DNA from: Nothopassalora personata
Taxonomy: Eukaryota > Ascomycota > Dothideomycetes > Mycosphaerellales > Mycosphaerellaceae
Length of the DNA stretch: 64,000 bases
Reading direction: 5' to 3'
NCBI GenBank assembly: GCA_033816765.1
Contig: CM066289.1
Coordinates: 3,596,001-3,660,000 of the forward strand
Both the position numbers and the translations under genes were made by a program. Below, one piece after another: positions 50,651 through 60,787 of the stretch. Under the pieces are notes generated by a model. It did no database searches and was not told the DNA's origin. It worked only from the letters and a program-made list of their open reading frames with translations. How positions within the stretch are numbered: position 1 is the stretch's first letter; each line of letters begins with the position of its first letter.

Positions 50651-51030
50651 GTAGCTGTTTCCGAAGACGGATCTTACGTATCTTTAGCCGTACCTCCTCC
50701 TCTTTAATCCTCTTAAGCTCTAGCTTAAGCTTATCGCGCGAATTGCGAAGACTTTCCTACTCCGGATAAGAAAGACGTACGTCATAATCCTTATAGCCTT
50801 TTCGAATATAGGCCGAACACTTCCTAGACCGAGAACCTACAATACACTTTACTACTGCGCCCGAGGATCGAGACTTCTAACAATTCGTGTATAGAGCTAT
50901 TTTAATACTAGAGATTTAGTATCTAGAGTAAGTCGTTAATAGCGTTTATAGGAGGAAGAAGACATAATTAACTATTACTATAAGAAACAATAACGGCTTA
51001 AGAAGCTTCGGGACGAAGCTAGGCTAAAAA
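50651..51030 (-). pseudogene. Gypsy B antisense accessory gene, second copy (RIP-mutated fragment)
   Basis: Matches 36,196-36,907 after the solo LTR is removed. It preserves two more Cys codons (KCIVGSRSRKCSA) than the first copy. The C-terminal part is lost to the gypsy A LTR at 50,647. Confidence 0.5.
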
Positions 51031-51038
51031 GGGGATAG

Positions 51039-51611
51039 TGTTACGGAATAATTCCTATAGACCCTAGAATTATAACAATAAGACGAGTACGTAACTTATC
51101 CTACCTAAGCACTTAGGCTTAGGACGATGTTACGGAACAGTGTTATCGGTGCAAATGGTTGGACAACGGAGCAGGAAACCAGACGAAGCTGCAGACATGG
51201 ATGCCTGGGGAGTCACGTGACAGAGCGATCAGGACTGATCGGTCCTGATCACTCTTGATCAGTTGATCAGACTCGCTCAGGGCAGAGCAGGACAGATCAC
51301 GCCAAGACATGGCACTATATAGACGACGCTTCTTTACGAGTAGATAGGAGCCTCGTGCTCAACTCATTTTAAGTATACACTATATACTGTTTGGAACCAC
51401 TACCTTCATAACTGATTGAGACATCCCTGCAAAGATCCAAGTCCGAGTTGTGATAACGTACAGCGGTTCCTAACAGACGATTAGACTGCTTATACTTAGA
51501 CTAATTAGGCTGTTTATGCTTAGAATAATTAGACTAATTACCGAGATCTACGAATCTCCTTTATATTTAGGAACGCTAAGAATCCCTTATGGTTTCGATG
51601 CGTTTAACTTA
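51039..51611 (+). repeat. Gypsy B 3' LTR, second copy, interrupted by solo LTR Y
   Basis: 51,039-51,127 and 51,476-51,611 together match 36,916-37,125. It is truncated where the copia remnant starts. Confidence 0.65.
51128..51475 (+). repeat. Solo LTR Y, copy 2
   Basis: 348 bp, TGTTACGGAACAG to TTCCTAACA, with the 5-bp duplication GACGA at 51,123-51,127 and 51,476-51,480. A TATA-like CTATATAGACGACGC reads on the plus strand. Not RIP-mutated. Confidence 0.88.
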
Positions 51612-51985
51612 TGTTACTATCTCACTAATTAGAATATACTCTTATTCTAATTATTCATCTTCGCTTAGCTCGCTTTAGCCTCTCTAAAGAATACCGCTAT
51701 GTAACTTGACTTATCTCTCTTTTAAGACTAGCCCTAGAACGAGACATAACACAATATAGGTAATATTAAGTTAATTAGACTGCCTTTATAGTAGTTGGTC
51801 TAAAGGGGAGTGTTATAAATTAGGTAACTAATAGCTATATTAGTTAGGACTTAGCATATACACACTATATTACACTGTTTCTATAGCTAGATAGTCTTAC
51901 ACCCCGTAGCAATTTATAAGGGTTACTAATCTACCCTATCGTTTCAATCTAGAAGCTTATACTCGTCAAATACCTATTTACAACA
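51612..51985 (+). mobile_element. Old copia-type remnant: 3' end and LTR
   Basis: A putative polypurine tract AAAGGGGAG (51,802-51,810) is followed by an LTR-like 175-bp segment, TGTTATAAATTAGG to TTACAACA (51,811-51,985). The upstream part has no readable frame. It marks the border between the repeat cluster and genic DNA. Confidence 0.55.
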
Positions 51986-52083
51986 CCACCAACGCCACGC
52001 TGTGCAATGGCAAGACTCCCACTATATGTCTTTTCATCTTACCGCCAGTCGTACAATTTGTGCACAGTCCCTGCGTCCAGCAA

Positions 52084-53873
52084 TCATGCTGGACCATACG
52101 TCTCGTGCCCATGTGGTCGATTCACTTGCGAATCGTTCGCGCCCGGCATTAGAATTTCTCTGGCCTCGTCCGCTTCTTCTCTGACTTTATCCTCTCGGAG
52201 CGTCACGCTCTTTCGCCAGACGTAGCCGACCAGCGCAGCGCCGACTATGAAGGCCACGGTCAGCAGGATGATGTTGGTTGGGATCGGGTTGTGGTGGAAA
52301 GCTTTGTGTGTAAGCGCATCAAGACCAGCTTGCGCGAAGTTGAAAAGTCCAGCGGTGCAGATGATGAGGCCGTAGACTTGGCCGAAAGTGACGAAGCCGA
52401 AGACTTTGGCGCTGTAGTCTGAGACTGCAGTGTAGTAGAAGGGGCGGTAAATAACGAAGAGAATGATGTTGGCGTAGGATGCCCACATTTCCGGAATGAC
52501 CCCAAGGACACCAATGGCAGTAGCGACAGAGACGAGCAGGCCGAGCACGAATGGTGTGCTCGTATGGTCCAAGACAAGACCGATGAAAGGCACTGCGATC
52601 ACGCCGCCAAGAGGTAATGCGATATCAAAGAATTCATTGATTTGCTTCGCTTTGTGTACGGATCCCAGCATGTCGGTGTATTGTGTTCTGATCTGTTGGA
52701 AACCATTATTAGAACCACTCTCGCTGTGTCAGGATGGGGACATGGGGATCATACCGTAGCAACAAAGTAGTTGATCCTTAACATCTGCACCATAGTGAAA
52801 ATGGTGATCAGAACCCACCACGGGCTGAGGATCTGCTGCACAGCAGTCTTTCCATGCATTGCACCCCAGACCCCACTCTTCTTGACCTTCTCCTCTTCCT
52901 GTTGGACATGCTGATCGGCTTGTTTCGAGCCAAGAAGTTTCGTAATCTCAGAGACCACGCTCTCGCGGTGTTCTCTGCGAGCATTCTGGAGTCCTCGTCG
53001 CTGGACTTCATCCTGAATGTCTTCGTCAGAATCGTGAAAGTCCTGCGTATCATCCTCAGCCTGCTTGACGAGCTCGCCGACGCTCTTGTAGGACTCTGCA
53101 GGCATGATGAAGATCTGCATGACAAGGACGAAGGCGGGGACGATGAGGTAGATCAGGAAAAACTTCTTGATGGTGAAGGAGCCGCTCGTGCCTTGGTAGA
53201 TCAGCCGGTATGCCAGGAATACGGCACTGCTGGTGTCGAAGGCGCCTGTGAGGAGGGCAAGAATGAGGCCTGAATGCTTGGGAAAGGTATTGCTCAGCTG
53301 GAAGGACGGGATAAACACAAATGGACCACCTAGTGCGAGGAAGAGGTAGCCAGGAACGTAGGCGTCACCCGGGATCTGTGCAGCAAAGGCAAGAAGCAGT
53401 GCGCCTGTAAACAGGAACACACATCCGATGATGCTCGCGACTCGTGGTCCATATCTGTCCAGCACCGTTCCTACCGGCAAAGCGCATACGTTCGTGCTCA
53501 CTGCCGCAATGGTGAACATGAGGTTAAGTCGCAGCTCTTGCTCGTAGCACACATAGACATTGTCTTCCAGTTCCTGCTCGGTACATTTGTCCTTGTACAC
53601 GTCTTCTTCGATGAGGACAGGCTTGATCGCTGCGAAGCCAAAGACTATCCCAGCCGCGCACAGGCAGTATAACGAAGCGATCGCGACCTGTGCTATCCTC
53701 TTGCCTCTGCTGACCTCAAATGCTCCTACCGGAGGGTCCTGGTGTACTACTTCCGGTGTCCATTCTCCAAGTGGATTGAAAGATAGCTTTCGTCGTTCGG
53801 ATCCCGATGGTGACTGTGTCCGCGACGCTCGTTCGAAAGCCTCCATCGAGGAGCGACGTTCGTACATTGCCAT
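52084..53873 (-). CDS. MFS transporter, FMP42/SLC43-like family
   Basis: Two exons, 53,873-52,755 and 52,692-52,084, give 575 residues. The 62-nt intron (52,693-52,754) has GTATGA, a TTCTAAT branch-like site and CAACAG. Twelve membrane helices are expected: six from about residue 70, a long charged cytosolic loop with an acidic run (residues about 285-345), then six more. Segments typical of the FMP42 group: IASLYCLCAAGIVFGFAAIK, GTVLDRYGPRVASIIGC, FIPSFQLSNTFPKHSGLI, MLRINYFVAT, FGFVTFGQVYGLIIC. The yeast homologue is little characterised, and the SLC43 relatives carry amino acids; the substrate here is unknown. It is the first intact host gene next to the repeat cluster, about 100 bases from the last LTR. 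Confidence 0.9.
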
Positions 53874-55779
53874 CCAGTAAGGGCACGAGAGCTCGAGAGC
53901 TTGGATAGACGGAGGCTAGACTTCGATTCGTTCCTCGTGATCACCCGTGACCCCGCTGGCGAGGTTTCGAACTATCAGATGATGCCACCACTAGCTTCCG
54001 AGGTACCGTATTCCTTCCGGGAGAGACTGCTCGGTTAAAATGCCTTGCATGCCGTCGTAGCGGTCATGAATGCTGGTATAGTAGCACAGACGACAGCGAA
54101 TGATAGAAGAGCAATGCGAGAGATGGAGCGATAGCAGAGAAAAGTAATGATTCCCTAATGCGATAGAACTACGGACTCGCTTGCTTGGGCTACCTGTTCC
54201 GAGTGTCCCTGTACGCGCTGCTGATGATGGTGAAGAGTTTGCGATGGAATGGATCATGATTTGGCGGGGGCGCGGTCGGATGCCGCCGAAGGAAAGACGC
54301 ACGGCGGTTCTTGCGGCTCGTGCGATCGTCACGTCTATTGGCGTGTATATACTGGAATCGTAATTGAACGGCGGAGGCTGAAGTCGGAATTCAGCAGTGT
54401 TACAAGATCACCGGGGAGCTCTTCGCTACCGCGTCGGTTCGGTTCTCCAAGTGTGAGCAGGTGCGAGAAGAATCAAGTGCTAAGAAGTTTGCTTTCACGG
54501 ATATGCGCCTTGGACCGACGTGTGAAGGCAGGGGTCAGTAGTTCTATCCCCTATTTAATATTGCAGATTGCTAGGGTCGGCCACCTAATATTGACGACAG
54601 CATAGTCCAACACCCACAGACCGATAGCTAGGACTTGACCATACCCAGGGATACGAAGCCTGACTTACAGCGATCTTGATGCATCAATTTTTGTTCCAAA
54701 AGTCCAATAATCATATCGTCAGGATCAATTGCAAACTAAGTAACCAGATTGCTAAATGCCTTAGGCCGCAATGGACTTGCCCGTGAAAACAATATTAAGT
54801 GGCTGATCCTAGCGATTTACAGTTTTCAGTGGGTGATAGGCCCTCCGAAAGGAGGGCAAAGTGGAAGCACCGCAAGCCCGGACAGCATTTGGTATGGTGA
54901 GGAGGTGGAAGAAATTGCCTGCCGCGCGTCAAGGTGTCAAGCTGAACGATCAGCGCCGGAGTCACCACAAAAGCCACTGAACTCTTCGTTTCTCGCAAAG
55001 AACGCCAGCTCAACCCTACTGTCAGTCGCGCTGCTGGCAAGCAGCTCGGAACAGTGCAGGAGGGCACGAGCGCGCATCCTGCACCGTTTGAAGATGGCAC
55101 GTTGTCTGGCCATTCCAGAGTCCAACACGCGTTCCATCAGATTCCATCAGACTTTCCGGCGTACGTGGATCACGACGCTGGCGCTCCGGAGACTCCGGTC
55201 TACCTTGATGCAGCACACAGGACCCCGAAGGTCATCATGGTTCGTGGCGCAACCTTAGAGAGCTGGTCGCATGCACAACACGGTACTGAGTTCACAGAGC
55301 AGCGTAAAATTGAATCTGATAAAGCACCTTCGGCAGTCGACAACGTAAAGCACATGGCGCATACTTCACGCGATAGTCAAGCTTGTCTTGTCGCTGTCCC
55401 TCTTCAAACGCCATTGATTATTATGAGCGAGCTCGAGTTTTGCCTGCCCTGGCAAGGCTCATATCGCAAGGCCTCGAACTCTCTTGGCACGTAGTGAACC
55501 GGGGTCTAGGTGACATTCTACGCGCCGCTTTCGGACCGGTGCCTGATCTGCAAGCCTCGTATAGTGGAAATGAACTATGGCAATGGACTCAGGAGTCAGC
55601 GGAATTCCTGAAGCCAACGACTGGACGGCATCCATTCTGATACCGATTCACGAGGTCGAGCTTGCGGATCACTGCAAGATTATGCCACTAGATATGCTCC
55701 TCCACCAGAGTTCGTATTACATATTGCCCATGGTGCCACGCCACAGTCTTGAATCGCATATCTTTATGAAGCCTAAAGG
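53874..55779. other. Intergenic region without a supported gene
   Basis: Single-copy sequence of normal composition. Several open frames of up to 170 codons (for example 54,749-55,258 and 55,054-55,494) lack family motifs, signal peptides or convincing introns. It includes the MFS promoter next to 53,873. Confidence 0.5.
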
Positions 55780-55787
55780 TATAAAAG
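55780..55787 (+). promoter_or_regulatory. TATA box of small secreted protein gene
   Basis: TATAAAAG, 93 bases upstream of the ATG at 55,880, followed by a pyrimidine-rich stretch (CTGTCTCTCCTGG) and a plausible leader. Confidence 0.6.
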
Positions 55788-55879
55788 GCTGTCTCTCCTG
55801 GTTTCTCCGTAGGTTACGGCGCTGCCACTCGATTCTCTTCGCATCACAACCGACCTCAAAACTCCTCAACGATTTCGAT

Positions 55880-56086
55880 ATGGCCACTTTCCTGCTTACG
55901 CTCTTGGTGGGGTACTGGACGATGCACTGCCTCGCGGCACCCTACGATGTCTCACAGTCCCACATGGGACATGAAGTGAATTGCTATAACAGGGGCGGTG
56001 TGCTATACGATGACAACACGTGTTGCATTGGAGAACAAGTCCCGTACAATAGGCTCAAGCCATGCAAGGAGGTGGTAGTACCATAA
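55880..56086 (+). CDS. Candidate small secreted cysteine-containing protein (possible effector)
   Basis: 68 residues. The N-terminus MATFLLTLLVGYWTMHCLAA is a strong signal peptide with likely cleavage before PYDVSQ. The mature part, about 48 residues, has four Cys in the order C, CC, C (VNCYNRGG, DNTCCIGEQ, LKPCKE), which could form two disulfides. The frame is open upstream to 55,577, but the TATA box at 55,780 and the signal peptide favour this start. I know no family for it. Small size, secretion and closeness to a repeat-rich block are typical for effector candidates of plant-associated fungi, but no function can be claimed. Confidence 0.6.
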   Translation: MATFLLTLLVGYWTMHCLAAPYDVSQSHMGHEVNCYNRGGVLYDDNTCCIGEQVPYNRLKPCKEVVVP

Positions 56087-57548
56087 GGACGGTAGGTCAA
56101 CATATAAGTCGATTGTCCGGCGGTCGTGCTAACCTTAGGCAAGACATGCTCCAAGTAGCGAACCGATTGGAGCGAATGAGCTTCGCATTGAAGTTAGTCG
56201 CCAGTCGTCACCTATCGCAGGCGGCTTGCTCTCGGTTACGATTTGTCATATGCGGGAGACATGCGTGACTGGTGGAGATCGAGGTTCTATGTTGAACGAG
56301 GGCGAGCATAGGATCGATACAATGGTCGTTCAAAAGCAGAGAGGGCTAGACTTACAGGCTCTCAGTCTTTGCTCCCTATCTTCCTCTTCGCATACATAGC
56401 TGAGCGGTTCCATATTACCAACACCTCAGTGGATGTGAGAACATGGAATCTTCACGCTCTCCGGGTCTTCGCATGAATCAAGGAATGTTCTGCGTTGGCG
56501 TTTCTGCGTTGACGTGAAGGCGACAATACAACTCAATCTACAGCTGACGATATATGATGCACATCAAAAAGTCACAGAATACAAATCGTCCATAAGATTT
56601 TACCAAAACATATCTCATGAACGACATGTGCAAAAAGAGATTGTCTTATGTAAGGACCAAAGTATGGCTTGTATGAGGTCTATGAAAAGGCAAAAAAGAA
56701 GCCTCAAGCTTATGTTGATGAGGGTCTGGCGGATGTTAGGACAACGCCATCAACAGATCATGCTTGGAGTACTCACGGGACTCGAACCCACGCTAGGTTT
56801 AATCAGCAATTATTGACAGTCATGATTAAGGAGAGAAACATACCGGTTTTACCCCTGAGGAGTATTAGATATGTACAGGATCACTGGGTCTGGAACGACA
56901 AACACTAGTAAACCTGTCTTCGGCACAGTTTTCACTGCCTGAAACTCTGGAGGAGCGTTAGACGTGAATGGTCACACGTAAATCCACAGGGCCAACTCAC
57001 AGCGCCATAACCACTCGGCCACCTCACCCAGCGTTACGACTGTATCAACGATTGTATCGTCATAGCGGGCGTATTGTTGAACACGGCAAAATCTAAACTG
57101 TATATGTAGCTTGCAAATCATGCTTTCATTGCACGCCGAGCTTGGCTGCGTAGCTCCAGATAGACCCACGAGCTTGTTCTTCAGCCGACATGATCCCGCA
57201 GCGCTGGCTTTTGCTTCTCATGTGCATGATTATGTAGCTCTGTCATTGCAGACAACACCGGTATATACCAGATGTGTATTGACGAAGATTTCGCGCACAT
57301 GAATGATAAAGCTCGGCCTACCGTCTTGCGGACTTCGCTCTTCCTTCGGACTTCTTACGCAACACTGCATCAGCACACAACAAGAACATTCTCCACGCCG
57401 CGCCGGATGCCTGCGATAAGCGACGACGATGCTAACGCAATGGTTGGAGATCGTCACCATAACGGGAATTAGATAAGATGATTCCGCATATTGCGAGATA
57501 ACTTCGACCAATTGCTAATGACAAAACCTGGAGGAAGAATACTACCAG
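56087..57548. other. Intergenic region with tRNA-like fragments
   Basis: No convincing gene. On the minus strand, a class II tRNA 5'-half-like piece (GGTGAGGTGGCCGAGTGG, about 57,011-57,028) and a perfect B box (GGTTCGAGTCC, about 56,774-56,784) are about 240 bases apart. They do not fold together. Confidence 0.4.
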
Positions 57549-57556
57549 ATCAACAA

Positions 57557-58023
57557 CCGGTGAATTACTCCTATAGGGACAATTATGTCGTTTATTACTC
57601 CTATCGGGACAATTATGTAAAAGTTACTCCTATAGGGACTTATAGGGATGCTAAATTACTGCTATAGGGACACATTATAGCAGTCGCTCTTTACGACTTC
57701 TTTATATACTACTGTTATTTAATATACTCTACTAGCTCATACGAGTATATTAAATAATAGTAGTACGTTTTAATCCTAACGATAGGGCTTGTCTAAGATA
57801 TATAATACGGACATATAGTCGAGAGCCGACATTCGGAGTAACATCGTTATACTATAGTATATTTAGCATCTATAGAAACAATAGTTAACTATGTTATAGG
57901 TGCAAAAATTTCACTTTTTACAACCTACAATATGCCCTAAGTTAAAGGCTAAAGATTGCTATAATGTGTCCCTATAGCAGTAATTTGGCATCCCTATAAG
58001 TCCCTATAGGAGTAATTCACCGG
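57557..58023. mobile_element. 467-bp MITE with long terminal inverted repeats
   Basis: The ends CCGGTGAATTACTCC...GGAGTAATTCACCGG are inverted over about 65 bp. The 8-bp duplication ATCAACAA is at 57,549-57,556 and 58,024-58,031. The left arm is longer because it contains extra tandem copies of a motif like TTACTCCTATAGGGACAATT. A second hairpin lies in the middle (GTTATTTAATATACTC with GAGTATATTAAATAAT, about 57,713-57,764). No transposase. An 8-bp duplication fits hAT-type mobilisation, among others. Confidence 0.9.
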
Positions 58024-58300
58024 ATCAACAACACACCGGACTGCACTCTCATGCTGGCCTCACCTTGAGATGCTCGTGGAAATATTACACGCCTGATCTA
58101 CTACGTGGCGAGTGCATCAGTTAGAATGCTTGGCCTCGCTCATCGTCAGCTCAAGCATGCTGATCATTAGCCCTCCGCCGGCGTAAGTATTGCATCTTCG
58201 CTCCTTTGCAGGAAGCATAGTAGGTCTCGTTTTTCTTCTGTCGTCTAGATAGAATATATCCACAGCTTCCATCTCTTCTCGCGATACCCTACAAATCACA

Positions 58301-58750
58301 ATGCGCTCATTCATCTTCACACTCGTAGCAGCGCTTACGGCATTCGGCAAGACCAGATCCCCGATCACAGTCCAATTATATTCTTTGACATAATTGCCAG
58401 CCGCCGCTGCTCCAGCTGCTAAGACGGAAGCGCAAGTCGGCTGTCCTTCAGCGCGACCAGGATGCGCACCACCTCCACCACCCACAAAGCGCATGCCTGA
58501 GCCGGTGTCAGAACCTGTAGTTGAGGAACGAGTGGCACAAGTCATTGATGTCCTCCAGCACAGCCTGGATGTCCGCCGATCATTACTCCACGCAAGCAGT
58601 GGAAGTCACACATATGAGACGGAAGAATTTTGGTTTGAGCGAAGCGCTGAAGAAGTACATCGGTTTAGCAGAACTTCGCGATGCGACCACGAGTTAAGGT
58701 CAATGGGTAGCATTCTGGCAATCTTCGTCACCTCGGCCACGATGCGCTGA
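58301..58750 (+). CDS. Candidate secreted protein with GC-AG intron
   Basis: Exons 58,301-58,346 and 58,401-58,750 give 131 residues. The 54-nt intron starts GCAAG, has a TTTGACAT branch-like site and ends TGCCAG. Splicing creates MRSFIFTLVAALTAFAAAAP, a clear signal peptide with an Ala-rich cleavage region. Without splicing the frame ends after 31 codons. The mature part starts KTEAQVGC, has a Pro run and four Cys, and matches no family I know. The GC donor is rarer than GT, so the model needs RNA support. A minus-strand frame overlaps it and is judged a shadow. Confidence 0.5.
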
Positions 58751-59310
58751 ACATGCAGATTGATTCTGTTACATGCTTTCACTTTCATCGTATCTCAATC
58801 TCAGACCACGATATCTCCTTGAGAAGCGTGATCACGAGCCAGCGCACGGACCAGTGCAATCACAATTCGCGTGTGTTCCCGACCTTGGCCTCGAGAACCT
58901 GTGGTGGTACACATACTTTTTGAACCTCTGGTCCAACATCGTGGAACATGGACTCTGTGTTGCAGTGATCAGCACGTCTGGCACTTGTGAGGGTTCCGTG
59001 CATCCAAGCAAGTGTCTTCGGGCACTTGCTTCGATCCACAAGCGATTCGCATGGAACACACTCCGTTCTCCAGGGAGAGGACTGTGCTCAGGAAACCTGC
59101 GTTTGAATCGCAGTGCAGCCGATGAAGATTCTGTTTGCATATCGATATCACTTCGTGGCAGTAGGATGCAGCATCTTCAAGCGTTTGAGCCCTGCCATAG
59201 TCTCGGATCCCTGAAGAGATGACCATGACGCCGGCGAGCGACTGAGCTGAGTAAAAGTGGGAGAAGTGATGTTAAACCCAGCGCTCTCACTCTGTACACG
59301 CACATTCTCA
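58751..59310. other. Intergenic region without a supported gene
   Basis: Overlapping frames on both strands (for example 58,773-59,222) show no domain, signal or intron. It includes the 3' region of the SDR gene. Confidence 0.4.
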
Positions 59311-60301
59311 TCAAGTCATACTCAACTCCGGCTTCTCCAAGAACTCAAACAACGGCTTCGTTTCTCTCTCATGATGTTCATTAAACACCCTTACCCCATC
59401 ACCACCCTCCATATCATCACAGAGATCAAACCAGCTTCCCTCGGGATTGACCTCCACTGCCCTCCCATTAATCTCTTCGTCGCAGCACATGCGCATAAGG
59501 CACTCCACGCAATCCGTAATCTCAGTCATCTTGAATCCATTCGCTTCGACCAGCGGCTGCAGTCCAGCAGTCATCGGGCTCCTCACGATATGCGGTGCAA
59601 GCAAATTCGTTCTGAACAGCCCCTCGAATTGTGGTGTGGCTCGGAGGGCCTTCCACATCCCTCGCACTCCCCATTTGGAGGCTGTGTAGCCTGTGAAGCC
59701 GGGGGAGGGGTAGTAGGCGATATTTGAGGCGAGCAGTATTAGGATGTTGTCCGTTCCTGACGCAGGTGGGTTTTGCTTCCAGTGGTGGGCTGCGAGGGTT
59801 GCGGTGTACACGGAACCTATGAGGTTGACGTTGATCATGGCGAGCTGGAAGCTTGGTGGTTGAGGACCTTCTACAGTGGTCCTTGTGGTGAAAGGAGGGT
59901 CTTGGAGCATGCTTGCACCCGCTATGCCGGCACATGCGATTACGATGTCAATGTTGTTGCGAGAGGAGGCCCGAAGTGCATGGTTGAAGGCGGAGACTTG
60001 TGATGGCCAGTCTGTTACGTCCATGTGTACGAAGTCGACTCTGACATGAATTCAGCACGAGTTGTTCAGTCATGTTGAGAAGTGCATACTTGTGGCCTTC
60101 TGCGGCCAGTGTCTTGGCATACTGCTCGCCCGCAATTGCATTCAGATCTGCTATGGTGACATACACGCCAGCGTCTGCCAGCGTCTTGACCACACCGGCG
60201 CCAATTCCAGAAGCACCGCCGGTGACGAGAGCTGTTTTGCCATGGAGCTTGGAGCTGTCGAGCCGTTTCTGAAAGTCCACCGGAGTCGAAGAGAACGGCA
60301 T
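59311..60301 (-). CDS. Short-chain dehydrogenase/reductase (SDR)
   Basis: Exons 60,301-60,090 and 60,040-59,311 give 313 residues. The 49-nt intron (60,041-60,089) has GTATGC and GTCAG and joins GHK to VDFVHMDVTDW in frame. The Rossmann NAD(P) site ALVTGGASGIGAG is at residues about 25-37, with Asp after the second strand (TIADLNA) suggesting NAD preference, then VIACAGIAG, INVNLIGSVY, LLASNIAYY (catalytic Ser region) and GYTASKWGVRG (Tyr and Lys of YxxxK). Size and motifs fit classical SDRs, close to the fungal 15-hydroxyprostaglandin-dehydrogenase-like group. The substrate is unknown. An in-frame ATG at 60,355 would add 18 residues; 60,301 fits the family better. Divergent from the gene at 60,788. 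Confidence 0.9.
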
Positions 60302-60787
60302 GTCTGTGGTCAGTGAAGAAAGGGGAGAGAGGAGACACAAGGAGGGAGAGCTCATGTGTAGTACATTTTGCCCACCGTATGCGCGTTGCCTCCCTCGGTC
60401 GTCAGCTTTCCTCGATCCCGATCATCATCATGCCGCATGCGCATTGATTGCCTGCTGGATCAATTCAACGTCGCTTCAGGTCCAGACGATGAGAAGACCA
60501 TTGGATTGCGCACTATGATATGCATGAGAAAGGCATTTGTCCTGCAGGAGCGACGCCATTGCCTTTGCCTCATAGACGTTGATACTCACCTCAAGCACCA
60601 AGTCGGTGATGGAGCGGACGGAGGTCAGAGAAGCACGTCTTCCTCGGCGACACGAGCACCATCAGAATTTGACCCGAACGTCGTCAAAAATTGACGCCTC
60701 CCAGCCTCGTCCAGAATACGCTACATCATCGACGCGCAACCAACGCGGTCGCTCTGAACACAAACATCTATTCACTCACGACCAACC
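60302..60787. promoter_or_regulatory. Divergent promoter region between SDR and nuclear protein gene
   Basis: 486 bases between two divergent start codons, with pyrimidine-rich stretches near both starts. No gene seen inside. No specific factor site can be assigned. Confidence 0.5.

Noticed and set aside
54749..55494. Two overlapping plus-strand frames (169 and 146 codons)
   Set aside because: No recognisable domain, signal peptide or intron support; composition fits chance open frames in GC-balanced DNA.
58117..58545. Minus-strand frame of 142 codons
   Set aside because: It opposes the candidate secreted gene, starts with low-complexity Gly/Ala sequence and has no domain.
58773..59222. Plus-strand frame of 149 codons
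   Set aside because: No motif, overlapping frames on the other strand, no promoter signal; left as intergenic.
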